This document shows, piece by piece, positions 1-12,302 of a stretch of 64,000 bases of DNA. A program made the translations under genes and the position numbers. Below the pieces are notes generated by a model. That model saw nothing but the letters and a program-made list of their open reading frames with translations, made no database searches and had not been told where the DNA came from. The stretch spans positions 474,642 to 538,641 of the forward strand of contig BCIK01000016.1 in the NCBI GenBank assembly GCA_039545295.1. The letters are read 5' to 3'. This DNA is from Udeniomyces pyricola (taxonomy: Eukaryota; Basidiomycota; Tremellomycetes; Cystofilobasidiales; Mrakiaceae). Each line of letters begins with the position of its first letter. The stretch's first letter is position 1.

Positions 1-178
1 TTTGTTTCTTCTTCTTCTTCTTATTTTGTCGATGGAAGAAATGTGTGAAAGATGAACAACGTGTTTCTTGCCCTTATTTCCACCCCCCAAAAAAATAAAA
101 TAAAAAAATAAAATAACCTTAACCTCTTTCCATCTATCTATCCCATCGCCTTCTTCTCCTCCTTTCCCTCCCTTTCAG

Positions 179-524
179 TATCCTTCATCCACCTCCCCTT
201 CCCCTCTCTCCCCCCTTCCCAACCTCTCTCTTCCCTACCCTTCCTTCTCCCACCCTGCCCTTACTCTCAACCTTGACGACCTCCACTTCAAGCCGACACC
301 TCCTTTCGTCCCGCGCCGACATCCTCGCCGATTTCCTCAACCGACGAGGCGACGTTCGCGTCCTCATGGGAGCCAGTGGTAGTGGCGGCGGAGAGGGAAG
401 GGATGAGCTCCGAGAAGTCGTAGAGGAATTGAGGAGGTTTAGGGAGGCGTTTGCGGAGGGAATGGAGGATGAAGAGGAAGAGGAGGAAGGAGAGGAAGGG
501 TATGATGAAGAGAGGGAGGATTGA
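179..524 (+). CDS. 3' terminal exon of an unknown gene entering from the left
   Basis: An open frame runs from a good acceptor (pyrimidine tract ending in CAG at 176-178) to a stop at 522-524. It first encodes a proline/serine/leucine-rich stretch, then a helical segment (residues like SRADILADFLNRRGDVRVL), and ends in a very acidic tail of glutamate and aspartate runs. The codon pattern fits the other genes in the window. No family motif is visible and the rest of the gene lies outside the window, so I assign no function. The exon start rests only on the acceptor. The next gene on the right ends at 1183 on the other strand, so the two are convergent. Confidence 0.45.
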
Positions 525-1182
525 GAAAGTTAACGTCAGGATAGGACTACGTAGAAGTTGTCTAGATCATATTGCTAAGGGCAAAGGGACAGGGGGTTTT
601 GCATATATGTTATTGGATATACATATATCTTTTTTTTTTCTTCGTGAGACGCCCATCATCATCGAGTGAAAATGAGGACTTGGCTGGTTTCGTGAATCCC
701 CAGGCGTACGCCGTTAGGCCGGCCATTAACTTGATGATACAAGTGGTATCACGTACATATGATTCATACATCAGTCGTTTTTTTTTTACTGTGATGAAAA
801 CGTGAAAAGAGACATGCATCGTGAAATGTTGACATTGGCTTAATAGACATCCCGAGAGTCACATTATATACATAATTCTACTCTACTTCTCCTCCGCCAA
901 GAAAGAGATGCAAGTACCATGCCCCCCCTGCCCCCCTTTTTTTTTATAGTCCAGATTGGGAAGGCGGAGGAGAGGTCAAGAGGTTCCACCATGTTTCCTT
1001 TTCGTTTTTTCTGTCCTTCTTCTCTATATCTCAAGCAATATCTACCAAGTCGCGCGCCCCCTTCAATGCTTCGTCTCTCCTTTTCCTCCTCCTTTCCCTT
1101 TTCCTTTTCCTTCCTCTCTTAAATTTCATCTTCCATTTTTTTTTTTTCGTTCCCCCCCCCCCTCCCTTCGACTATCCCATTC
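525..1182. other. Convergent intergenic stretch
   Basis: This lies between the ends of two converging genes. It is A/T- and pyrimidine-rich with short T, C and TC runs. I see no exon-like frame or RNA gene; it probably holds 3' untranslated sequence. Confidence 0.4.
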
Positions 1183-4100
1183 CTACATCCAAACCCCTCT
1201 CAACTCCTTTGCTTCCCTCCCTTCGATCCCCTTTTCTCGAATATGATCTTCCGTCCGAGCCTTCCCCAACGCGACGAGGTCCGTATCGAGTCCCGCAAAG
1301 AGCGCGCCGGCCTCGCGGAGGAGTCTGACCGAGGCCACGCTGGCTTGACGGGCGGCGTAGTAGAGAGGAGTGTGGCTGTGAGGGAGGGAGGGAAGAGAAG
1401 GAGGGTAAGAAAGAGAGAGAGAAAGAGAAAGAGAGGGAGGGTAGAAGGGGTTGAAAAGAAGATTCGAGAATAGGGGATACCGAGGAAGGAGGAAGGGGGC
1501 AGAAGGGAGGGAAGGGGGGAGGGAGGGAGGGGGATTAGTATTGGAAAGAAATACGGAATATGGGTACGTTCACTTCAACACGATCCACTCTTAAAGTGCC
1601 TCCTGCGTTCCTCCATCCCCTCTCCCACCCCCCGCGAAAAAAAAAAAAAAAAAAAAAAAAAAAACAAGAATACATGTAAGAGCGAAAACTCACCCCAAAG
1701 CATCCCTCACATGAACACCCGCCCCACGTTCCAACAATACCTTGACGCATCCTTCACTCCCATTCAACGCCGCGACATGCAACAACGCCATCCCCACTTC
1801 ATTCGTCGTATTCGCCACATTCCTCACCGTTCCTACCACCGCATCATCATCAAACTGCGCTTCGTGGTGGCCGTGGAGGTGGATGTGAGGCGAATGGTAC
1901 GAATCGAGTAACTTGGCGAGCGTCGCGTGGTCGTTAGCTTTCGTGAGAGAAAGCAAGAGATGAGGCAAGAGGGCGGATTCGAGCAATGTAGTAGTTTCCG
2001 TTTGATGAAGCCAAGGGGCGACCGTTGGATTGGGAAGCGTCGTATGATCGGAATCTTGGAACGACCTATTACCCTTTTCCCCTCCTCCTCCTTCTTCGTT
2101 CGAGGAACCGACAGCAGCAGCAGCAGGGACCGATCGAGAAGGTGCGGTAGTCGTCGTATCGGCAGTAGAAGGAGGGGTCAATCGAGCGGCTTGAGCGAGA
2201 AGGTCTTGCAGACGAGAAAGTCCGTTCACCGTCGGCGGTGGTAGGGACGGTTCGGAGATCTCTCCGCGAAGAGGAATGGAGATGAGGTGTCGGACTTGAG
2301 GAAGGGTCAAGCTGGGCTTTGAAAGGAGGTACGACAGCTTCGTCAAGGCACACTGCAAAATACACATCCAGAGAATTGAGAGAAAGAGAGAGATAGGTTG
2401 CGAGTGAAACGGATCAGTCATGCATGGTAAGGATGAGGGATAGCCTGAGTGTGAGACACGGATGAATTTTCTGAAGGTCTCTCTCTTACTTCGGTCGTCA
2501 TGTCCCCACCAGCGACGACACCAGCCCGTTCAAGCGCGTACCCGCCCGAATAGGTTTTGCTCACGAAGCCTATCGTGCACGTCAATCACAAGTGAAGAAA
2601 AGACAAGAAGAGAGGGAGATCCCGTGTGAGTATAGGAGTGAGAGTCAGTACAAAGATCGGGAGACGGTAGACAGATAGAGAGAGTGTGTGTGTAGGATCC
2701 AAAGTAACGGCTCAAAGCGGAGGACCAAACTAAAAGAGGACGTTACCTTTGGCGCATTGCGTGACGTTGACGATGACGATTCCCTTCTCCTTTGTCGCGA
2801 TTCGGAACTCGTTCAACACATCTGTCGTTCGAGAAACATTTAAAGAGGGAAGGAGGAAAAGGGGGGGGGGGGAGAAGCAAAATGAAAGAAGAACGAAAAC
2901 ACCCGGACATCATCATAATCTCACGTCAGTACCTAACAACCCATATATATCAAGGAAACAATTTTTTTTCTATGAAAGGAGGGAGCTGACCTTCACGCTC
3001 TGGAGCATTACCTGCTCCAAACGTCTCGAGCACAACTCCCTTGAGCGAGGAAGAGTGAAGGAATGAGTGGATGAAGCCGGCGGTGATGCCGGGAAAGACG
3101 CGAAGGATGGCGACATCGGAGCACATGGCTGTGGTAGCAGAGTAAAAACAAACATCAACGACAGATCACCCACGACAAAAATAAAGCCAGAACCTCGAGG
3201 AGATGATCCAACTTAAGAAACCCTCCTCTTCGTACCTCGGTGAGCTTTGAACTTTTTTCCTCCCATAGGCCTGAGGATGGCGCCCCAGTTGACCTCGAGG
3301 TTAATACCGACCTTGACGAGGCAACCCGGTTGGCCTTCGGACGTGAAAGCATCGAAACCCTCGTTGGACGTCTTGGAAGTGCGGTTCCCGCGGAAAACCG
3401 AGCCGTTGAAGAAGAGGCCCACTTCAGGGAGTGTAGGATGAGTGCCTGAGATGATGAGGGCTCCAAGCAGACTGAGAAGGGATGGATGATTCAGAGTAAA
3501 AAAGACAAGAAGAAGAAGAAGAAGAAGAAGGGGATTAGGCGACGAGTCCAAAAGGGTTATAAGACGGAAGGCTGGACGAGGCTGACTTTTCATAGGCATC
3601 ATTGCGGAGCTGTGAGATCGGGACTGGAAAGATCACAAGGAGTATGAAAGAAGAGCTGCGATGAGAAAAGATGCAATAAAATAAGAAGGATTGGCACAGA
3701 ACGGCTTCGTTTTGAAGCAAGACCTACTCTGAGCTCCGGTAATGATGACAGGCTTGCCCTAGAGAATGGAGTAATGAAGATTATCAAATCAGTCGGATCC
3801 TCAACGATCAACTCTAATATCTCCCAAGACGTCTCTGAGGTTCCAACCTATGTAAACGATACGTACCAGATCTTCGAGCAAGAAACTCAAGGCGCTCGCG
3901 GTGAAACTCATCGTGTCAGTTCCATGCAGGAGCAAGAACCCATCGAACCCCGCATAATTGAGCGAGATGTCGGTCGCGAGGCGAATCCAATCGGTGAGAT
4001 CAACGTTGGAGGAATCAATGAGTGGGGAATACTACTTTCTCGGCAGAGGGAGGACCAAGGGGGTTGAAGAAGAAAAAAAAAAGAGAGAGAAAAGGTTGTC

Positions 4101-5102
4101 TTTCCGTCATTCGTTGGCCGATCTGGATGGTTCCTATCTCTCCCGTTGCGTCGGAGACAGAAAGAAATGGTACGAAGCGTTACAATGAGTCCAAGACTGA
4201 CCTCAAGGATGCAGTATCTGATCCGTTTACCTCCCTTGTCGACAGGGGGTGTGACGAGTCCCTCCAAACGACTCTCCCTATACCTAACGCCTTCATCGTC
4301 GAACAAGATCTCTTCTCCTTCCTTTTCCTCGCCTTCTGGAACAAACGACTTGACAAGGAACGTGTGAGATTCGTCCTTGATTGCATCGGACCCAGTCACT
4401 TGAGGAGGAGGGGATGACGGTCGGGATTGGAAAGGGGAGGATGGGTTGGAAGGCGTGGGGTTGGAAGGGTGGGGAGAAGGAGGGTTGGAAGACCAATTGG
4501 ACGACCAGTTAAGGAATCTTTCGGAAGATTGGGTGTGCTGGAGGTTGGGTTTGGTAACACAAATACGGAGAAAAAAAAGATTGTTGGGTTAAGCCGAGTG
4601 AAGACGACTTAAAGGAAGACTCTGTCGGCTAGGCATCATAGGGCTCTTCAGGACTCACAGAGAGCAGGGACGTTCCCGAAGGATCATGGAACCTGGATTG
4701 GGCTTTCAACGTAGCCTGTAACCGCGAAGTATAGAACAAAAGCTCGTCAACAGGAGTAAGTAAGACGTAATCAAATCCCTAGTTTTCCGGCCCGCCAGTC
4801 AAGTCTGTGCTTCCGTCCGCTCGAAAGCGAAGTCATCAAAAGGCGTAACGTACAGTTAAGAACCCCGGCTCAGGAACGTAGCTATAACCGCACGTATCAG
4901 CATGAAGATAGAAGATATGTCGAGTTAGAATTTACGTCGCGTGCCGAGCAACTCCGAGGAGAAAGATCTGGGACGAGAGCAAGAAGTTGGGCAGGTAGTA
5001 GGAGAAGGATGTAAAGCCTGACCCATTGGGGGAGTGAAGCATGCCGATAGTGCCGCCCGTGTAGAGGATGAGGACGTTGGATTCATCTTGATGAGCGCGC
5101 AT
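1183..5102 (-). CDS. L-asparaginase (type I, cytosolic) with C-terminal ankyrin repeats
   Basis: Hydrolyses L-asparagine to aspartate and ammonia. It is a gene of about ten exons. The start at 5102 gives MRAHQDESNVLILYTGGTIGM, which carries the TGGTIG motif with the first catalytic threonine. Further exons give GYSYVPEPGFLT, then ATLKAQSRFHDP, then DGFLLLHGTDTMSFTASAL (second catalytic threonine and aspartate, about 3850-3970), GKPVIITGAQ (about 3735-3765), an FFNGSVFRGNR exon (3240-3450), VAILRVFPGITAGFIHSFL (about 3060-3125), the IVIVNVTQC exon (2749-2825) and GGDMTTEAALTKLSYLLSKP. After a serine/threonine-rich linker, the exons at 1690-1890 and 1183-1373 encode ankyrin units (MALLHVAALNGSEGCVKVLL and TPLYYAARQASVASVRLL). 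This order matches fungal and animal asparaginases with ankyrin tails. Exact exon borders are approximate. A 28-base A run (1637-1664) lies in the last intron. Confidence 0.9.
1637..1664. repeat. A28 homopolymer in an intron
   Basis: Twenty-eight consecutive A on the plus strand, which is a T tract in the last intron of the asparaginase gene. It probably serves, or sits next to, the acceptor pyrimidine tract. Confidence 0.8.
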
Positions 5103-5859
5103 GGCTGCCAGTAAGACGGATGGGGTACGGGTGGGTCGGAGGAGTGACCTGGGCAGAGAAGGAAGGCAGAAAGGTGATTGTCGGGACGTTGAGGCGAAAG
5201 AGCGGAAGACGTGGAATCGGATTTCCTGGGTTGGTTGAGTTGACCTGCTGCGCTCGGCCTAAACGCGAGAAGAGCGTGATCAACCCGGGTCTCTCGTTCG
5301 ATATTCTTTCAACTCTTTTTTCGTATAACCATCGCCCGCGTCACGAGTCATTGCCGCTACGTGTCAGTTGCCTGTCACATGTCAGCTCATCCTTTGGCAT
5401 CAACGTCATTTGAGGCAAGGTTATCATCGATCTCGGTTCATTCAGGTACTGTATATACATCTCGGTTCTTCCTTCCCATTGCATAATGGATTCGTGATAC
5501 ATCCAAACTCATCAATTATAAACTGATTATAAGCCTACATGACCGACATACATAGCCTACACGTCCACGATCAGCATACGCACACCACAGAAACAACAAA
5601 TCTACGTAGTCGCCCAGCATACCCATATCTGCACGTAAATGACCAGCGTTCCACATATGCCATATGCATGAGCTGCGGTCATGATCATATCAATCAAAGC
5701 TTGGCTTGCGGTCCAGTCGAGGACCCGTTGCTGCCAATGCGTATTTAAAAAGGACACAACGTCAATTAGGAAAACGTTGACTAAAACGCTACTAAGGAAA
5801 CGCAAGGCCAAGAAGAAAGAAAGAAAAAAAAAGCAAAAAAAAAAGCAACGTGTTCACAC
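5103..5859. promoter_or_regulatory. Upstream region of the asparaginase gene
   Basis: This stretch lies between the asparaginase start (5102) and the end of the next minus-strand gene (5860), so it should hold the asparaginase promoter and the neighbour's 3' untranslated sequence. I see no coding exon and no clear regulatory motif. Confidence 0.35.
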
Positions 5860-7311
5860 TTACGCCTTCTCGACTTCCTCCAGACGAAGGTACGCCTGCT
5901 TGAGGGCCGGTCTGTTTGGAAGAAGCACCGTCAGATCAAACTAGGCATCAGCCACATCGCTCCTACATTCATCCAAAGTGACTGGCAAGGGAGGAAAATG
6001 ACACACCTCTGTTCAACCTTTGCGACCCACGCCTTGATACTGTCTGGGCAGGTCACCGACGGGCCACCTCGGCCTTTACTCAACATCAAGAGTGGGTAGT
6101 ACATGGCCATATCGCCCGAGGTGGGACCTTCAGCCGACGCGATCCAGCCAGTCGTGCTCTTCTTCAGGTCGGCATCGATCTTTAAGATAGAGTCGTCACA
6201 GTAGATGACGCAAAAGCACACATGATGAGGGATAAAGCATCAGGGATGGGAACAAACGGGTTCGTCCAGGTTGCATAATGTGGGACGGTGAATAAGGCAA
6301 GGTGCAGAATGATGACCTACCATGGAAAAGTGGTTCGCAAGGTTTTTGTCGAGCCACATCTGGTCAAGTTTAGTGGCGAAGCCTTGGATGACGGGGCGAA
6401 CGCTGAGATTAAAAAGGCGCGTACTAGACGTGAGATTGGGCGACTTGTTGAGGCGAGTGATCAGGGTGTAGAGATCGAGGGAGAAAAATCGCAGCGACTT
6501 ACTACCAAGGCGCCATCGCCGGGAACTTGGAAAACACACTGAAAGCGCGATGATCCGATTAGTGATCACTGAGGTGCTATGAGTCATACGTCAGGGATAC
6601 ATAAATGTTTCATGAATGCGTACAGCTTGTTGACAAGGATCGGCTGGATCGAGGTAATCATGTGAGCAAAGTTGTTGACCGTGTGTAGAATGACGTTCAA
6701 TTTGATCAATTCAAGCACGTGTGGATTGTATAGCAAAGATCAGGCTTGGACCCACCATCAAGCTTCCTTCGGCGTAGTGGAGGTAGTACTGGTTAAGATT
6801 GATAGACTCGGGCGAGTCCGGCGATGGCTGGAACGCTCGCCCTGAGGCAAATGTCGAGAGAAGGTACGAGATGATGTTGCCAGTTTCGGCAATGGTGAGT
6901 CCATTGTGAGTAATAACAGGAGACTTTTGAGTCCACAGTGATAAAATTTTGGTCAGTCATGGGTTACAGTTCGAAAAGAGATGTCGACAAGCCGGTACAT
7001 AAGAAAAATAGATAAGAGCTGCTGGAACCGTCTCAACGGATCAGGCCGACTCACCTTGCCCAGCGGGTGAACATCCCTAGAATAACCAAGCAAAGATGAG
7101 GTCAGCATCGATAGTGAATGAATACCGACGAGATGCCTACTCCGACGGGTCAGGAAAGGGCGAACTTGAGCTCTTTGGGTGCGAGAAGGTTTGACCCGCG
7201 TTGATAGTACTTGATCTCATAAGGTGCAGCGAGCTCCTCGAGGACCCAGATGATGGATTCAGCTCTCGAGTTGTTGAGGAAATGCACAGTGACGATGGAA
7301 GATTGAGACAT
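5860..7311 (-). CDS. Glutathione S-transferase-like protein
   Basis: A cytosolic GST-fold protein, probably conjugating glutathione to electrophiles. The start at 7311 gives MSQSSIVTVHFLNNSRAES, followed by IIWVLEELAAPYEIKYY, the first strand and helix of the thioredoxin-like domain. A 22-base exon at 7055-7076 supplies KDVHPLGK, joining in phase to SPVITHNGLTIAETGNIISYL. This is the cis-proline and the glutathione gamma-glutamyl (E-T/S) site. The later exons form the helical C-domain (SPESINLNQYYLHYAEGSLM; TTGWIASAEGPTSGDMAMYY; IKAWVAKVEQRPALKQAYL). The gene ends EEVEKA then TAA at 5860-5862. The N-terminus lacks an obvious classical catalytic Tyr/Ser/Cys in the usual place, so the subclass is open. 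The middle exons (about 6240-6780) are not fully resolved. Confidence 0.82.
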
Positions 7312-9579
7312 GACGATGTGGGAGATTGGAAGAGGGTGGTTAGAGATTGGGGACAGTCAATAAGGGGGATGAGGGGTGACGGTTGTTGGAAGGAAAAGGT
7401 CATGAAAGGAGCCCGGACGAATTCATAGCCGGGGGGGGCGCATCATGCACTAGTATGCCCGGCCGAGGACCAGCAGTTGGGCGATTTGGGAACTTCGCCA
7501 GCACGGCCATTACGTCGCCGGGCTCGGGCGCCGGGCATGGATGCATGGTTTTGCATGGATGACCTGCATCATGTGTTCGCACAGCACTGGCCCTTACTGG
7601 CCTCACCATAACTCTTACGAACCTCGAACATTTGTGTACTTTAGCGCAAGTGTGGCGACGCATAGATCTCCCAGTTGTGCAATCTACGTTTGCTCAGATC
7701 ATCGGCGAAAGCGTTTTTTTTTTTTTTTTCGCCTGATTCATTGGTTGTTTGTGATTCAATGTGCCGTGATCGCATGGCAAGTTTGCATGATTACGCACGT
7801 GTGGATTGGTAGCAAAACATACATAAGATGACAAGACATACAGGGATACTCACAAAGAACCTACGAAAGCAGAGACGTCGGAGTCAGCATAGGTGCAAAG
7901 CAAGCGAGGACAAAGCTAACGATAGCAAAACAGGATGTAAGGTGGTGTCGGAGGGGTAAGGAATCAGAGGTTGTAATAGAAAATTCCAGCATACAACACA
8001 TCCCCGCTAGGGAGTGTATTCGGCAGAACGAAGGTTATTTCTGAGTTTATCTCATCAGGCGGAAGGGCGAGAGGGGCAGTGGAAGAGATAGAGAACAATG
8101 AAACGATACAGTTGAGAGAAAGAAAGAAGTTCTAACCTGCCGAGCGGAAAAAAGATGCGTCAAGTCAGCATTCAATTCTTTACACAGGCGACTAGGGTAC
8201 AAACGGGACGTGGCACAATGCCGTCGGTGAGGGTAAACATGTTGGGATGGTCGGGAGGGATTCAGACGTTCAAGATGTTAACCCTTGCGGGTTGAGTTCG
8301 ATTCCTTGAAGGATATCGGCAAATGAGGGAGCGAACCATGAAGGCCCGCTGAATCATTGGAAGAGGGAGTTCCTGTACTTCATCATGATGGAGGCGAAAG
8401 GGATGTATGTCGTAGGAGAAAGCATGGTAAAGGACTAACCTTGAGAAAAGAAACCGTGAACGGATGGGTGGAGAAGGCCAACGCAGAGCCTTAAGGAACA
8501 CAAGAGATGACAACAAGTCAGCTTTTGTTCGAGCTTGGCCGGTCAAAAAAATCCGTCCCAAGGGTACATCCGCCAGAACAAATCACACACGCAACAAGAC
8601 ATCCATTCGACAAGATCTGGTACTTCGCATTCAAATGCTCAGTTACCGTTGTAGGTTGTATTCAAAGTATCAGAGGTTATGAAGCTCCGACGCTCATCCA
8701 ATGTAGATAAAAAGTTTGGTCATCACCGCAAAATGGGGAGAAGACCAGACCTCATCGATAGGTGCGTATGCGTATGCGCGAGGGTGGCTGAAGTATGGGA
8801 AGGAGTAGAGAGAAGACGACTGAGAGGAGAGAACGAGACATACCAGCTGAGAGGGGAGCTTTCCCAGGAGGGGAAAGGTTGGCTGGATGAGGTGAGAGGA
8901 GGAAACGGATGGAGGAAGCAAGAGAAAGCCTGGCTTGGCCTGGCAAACTACAAAAGGGAGCGCTGGCGAGGCAAGGGGAGGAACCGCAAGAAATGGCGCA
9001 CCGCCCCTTCAAATGCACGTGCCTCACCCTATCTAGTTCCCGCCAGCTTGCACCAGCTTACACCTTGAGCCCACAGACCTCCAGCTCTCCGACCTTTCTT
9101 TGTTGGTCTATATCAGTCTTCGCGGCACGAGCAGCAGTTTTGGTAGCGCCGCCTGTCTAGGTATGATCGCGGCGATCTCTAAGAACCAGAAGACTGAACG
9201 TGAAGGTGTAAGGAACATCATAGGAGGGAAGAGTGGGAGGGTGGGTACATGGCCGACTACGAGAGGGGTGGATCCAATATCCATAAAGATGGACAAGGTG
9301 AAAGCAAAAAGGGCAAAAGGTGTCATACGACAACGAAGTTCAAGTCTGGATGGGATGGGGTTGATGTAAACTACAACAATCGACATTCAAGGGAAATAGC
9401 CGAGCGAAACGGAAACGAGATGAAGAGAGACGAAAGAGAGATCACTAGGACCTCAATTCAAAAGAAGCAGAAGAAAAAGACTAAGTCAAAGGGAAAAATA
9501 GAGAGAGAGAGAGAAAAAAAAAAAAAAACGCCACTATCACAATTTCAGAAATGACATCTACCGACAACCTGGGCGACTG
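7312..9579. other. Unresolved region with exon-like islands
   Basis: These 2.2 kb between the GST-like and GH16 genes hold no long frame. On the minus strand there are short stretches that read like exons between plausible splice signals. About 9063-9160 encodes a segment with TGGATKTAARAAKTDIDQQR followed by a GTGTAAGC donor. About 8415-8470 encodes SALAFSTHPFTVSFLK, ending at a GTTAGT donor. The next segment (about 8280-8345) reads GPSWFAPSFADILQGIELNP. They could belong to one minus-strand gene with many small exons, perhaps a membrane protein. I could not chain them in phase and recognise no family. The 7440-7560 part is GC-rich and unlike its surroundings. Confidence 0.3.
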
Positions 9580-11023
9580 CTAGACATACGTCTTGAGCGA
9601 GTTGATCTCCCAATAGGCTTTGGCAAAGGAGGCCGGGTTGTTGTTGACAAAGTCGACACAGTTGGAGGGGCAGCCCGAAGAGCCATATGTGTTACCTGCC
9701 CAATCACCGCAGAAGCTAAGAACAGTAGAATAAGAGTAATTAGTTACCACTCAGAGATGACGACAAGTCTGGGTAAACCAGAACAACGTGGGGGGACTTA
9801 CGTCAAATCGAAGACGAGTTCGTGGTCACCCATAACTCCCCCGTCCCCTTCAAGCGTACACCCTTGCGCTGTCGGAAACTCGGCATCTGGAAGCCCCCAC
9901 CCGCTCTCATCAAGCGTCGGTAGACCGAGTCGGATGTCAAGCGGGACGTTGGTCGAAGCTCGCGGGAAAAACCACGTCGCGATGGAGTCGGGCGATCTGC
10001 GAAGGACATACCAGCCTCCGCCGGCTGTATTGAAGGCCGGACCAAAGGAGGTAGGCTGAGACGTGTATGAAACACCACACCCTTCATTCGAATTAAGGGA
10101 TGCATCACAAGTATTGGAGACAACGGATCTGAGGAAGACAGATTGAGCGGACACGATCAGTAAGATCCGCCCACAAAGAGGAGACATACCGAGAACAGTC
10201 AGGGGGAGGAAAAGAGCTAAACGAAATTCTGCTGACCCTTTCATCATACGATTTGCCCCTTTGTCTGGCATATTGCAATTCGGGCTCGTGTGGAGACTAC
10301 TGAGGTTGGGTCCCTTGTCGTTGACTCCTTCGATGATGTCAATCTCGCCCCCGGATGGCCATTGGCCGGTCGTGGTCGACCAAAAGGCAGGCCAAGTCGA
10401 GCATCCTTCGGGCATGTGAGCTAGATCCAAGATGTAGACGCCCTGGTAAGAGTAGCAAATAATCAGTTAATCGCAAGGAATGAACGAAATAGTATGAATG
10501 TTGAAACTAAAGACATACATCGGCGTAAGCTTTCTTTGAGGCAATTCTGATGGAATCTCGTCCTCGAGACGATTCTTGAACAACGTTAGTCGAGTCGGCT
10601 CGCATAAAGAACGTTGAAGCGTCGAACGAGGTCAAGTTCTGAGCTAATGCGGTTGCTTGATCGACATAACTGCAAAGGGCACCCCAAGTTGAATGTCAAC
10701 AAAAGAGTCAACCGTCCTCAAGCGTCAAAAGCGTCAAGAGTGACAACTCACTTGACTCTTCCATGGGTCGGGTCGTCGAACGTTTGGAAATCGAAGCCGT
10801 CGAGGAAGCTGGCTCCAATGAACGTGTCCTGGATCACATGTGAGCCACTGCCGATGGGAATCGAGAGCGGCTTGAGCGTTTCGTCGGCAGCCGTAGTCAG
10901 TGGTTTGACCGTGTTGCCTAACAAAAAGATTGGCGAGGCTCGGACTAGACCCGAGAGGAGAGGGAGCGTCAGAAGGAAGAGTCTTGTCGTTGGAGTGCGA
11001 ACGTTTGTGGAAGTGGTCGACAT
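9580..11023 (-). CDS. Secreted glycoside hydrolase family 16 protein (endo-beta-1,3(4)-glucanase-like)
   Basis: Likely cleaves beta-1,3/1,4-glucans in the wall or medium. The start at 11023 is followed by a polar N-terminus and a hydrophobic stretch ([18 protein letters not shown]), which looks like a signal peptide. Exon 2 gives [19 protein letters not shown] and exon 3 [24 protein letters not shown]. Then comes [20 protein letters not shown] followed directly by IDIIEG; the E-I-D-I-I-E catalytic signature of GH16 is intact, with its nucleophile and acid/base glutamates. Downstream exons contain [15 protein letters not shown] and [19 protein letters not shown], cysteine-rich parts typical of fungal Lam16A-like enzymes. 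The stop is TAG at 9580-9582. I see no GPI site or carbohydrate-binding module. Exact substrate preference cannot be read from the sequence. Confidence 0.9.
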
Positions 11024-12302
11024 GATGGTGGCGAAGAAGAAGAAGGAGAAAAAGCAGACGATCGGGGGTGCTGGTCGAGCGCTGGGGAGGTTGGTGAAGA
11101 AGGTTGCAGATATCGTCGATAAGGTGGCTCAGAAAAGGAAGGAAGTAGTGAAAAAGATCTATCAAGACAGTGCTTAACAAGAAGAGAAGGGGTCGCCGAA
11201 GAGGTGGTTAGATAAGGAGTGTCGGTCCGCTGTCGTCGTAGGTGTGTCGCAGGATGTCGTTCTTGAGGTACGTCGAAGGGGGCAGTCGGTGAAGGCAAGG
11301 TGGGGAGTCTTGAGGATAGGGTGGTCGCGGACGAGGGTTCAAACGAAAAGGCTGACTGGCGGGCTAAAGGGTAGCTTTGGGCTGAGATTGGATGCAGTGT
11401 CGGGACACCAAAGAGGCTTGCTCCTGATGTATTTTGGTGTCTTGTGGGCAAATAATAATAATCAATAACCGGCTTGATCGTTCTGTTGAGGCTGGGTAGG
11501 AGCTGGGGCGAGGATGAGATGTCAGCAAGAAATGGCTTGACCAGGGGCACGGATTCGCCCCTGAGTCGACGATAAGGGGGTCCTCGGGGCTACACTTCCG
11601 ATATTTCAGACCTCAGGCTAAGCAGACCTGCAGGACTGTGGAGTTGCCTGAATCTGCGACGAGTAAGCCAGGGGGGTTGACCCTGGCTTTTCTTGAACGG
11701 ATGACTGGCAAAGTCAGGACGGCATGGCGTATTCCATGCTGGACCGAGAGCCTGGCGTTCGAGTTAGCGACATATATAGACCACGCTGGGTTTCAGCCTC
11801 AACATGCCGAAAGCGAGCTCTACTCTAGTTGTGATCATATCTTCATCGAGTCTATCTGGCGAGCGAGAATGGAAAGCGGCGTTCTATCAGGACTGATGAA
11901 TCGATTAAGCAGAGACTTCCTGACCAACCGAACCGGCGGGCGCACATACTTGGGTCGAAGGACGTGAAGGTGATCAGTACAGATGTTAGCGGTTCCCAGT
12001 TGAGTTGGATAGACCATGGTGACTGATTGTAGCCAGGGATATTCATGAACGTCGGGATATAATCACTCATCATGGATCATGCATGCCAACTCTTGATTGG
12101 ATTGGGCTGGCAGTGCTAAGTGGAGTTTCCGAGTCTGGCCGAGTCGCGTCACGCGTCACGTCGAGCGACGTAGTTCCGCCTTCGTTCGACTTCCCTTCCA
12201 CTTTAGTTGTAATCGCACACCTGCGTACTGTGATCCTATCAACTAACTGACAGCTACCGGCCACCTCGCACATCCTCGTCAATCGTCCTCGTCTCCCCCA
12301 GC
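11024..12302. promoter_or_regulatory. Divergent intergenic region between the GH16 gene and UBE2S
   Basis: This 1.28 kb lies between two divergent starts, so promoters for both genes should be here. I see no supported exon. Short frames (for example 11638-11967) lack codon bias and splice context. At 12140-12175 there is a cluster of CGTCAC/ACGTCG words including an ACGCGT (12151-12156), about 150 bases before the UBE2S start. Confidence 0.4.

Noticed and set aside
8265..8320. A TTCGATTCC word as a tRNA T-arm
   Set aside because: No cloverleaf, anticodon stem or acceptor pairing could be drawn around it.
8679..9068. Plus-strand 129-codon frame as a gene
   Set aside because: The translation is rich in R, G, E and W, as expected for the complement of C/T-rich sequence, and has no motif or splice context.
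10969..11550. Minus-strand 193-codon frame overlapping the GH16 start
   Set aside because: It overlaps the GH16 signal-peptide exon in another frame and is a low-complexity Ser/Pro/Leu shadow.
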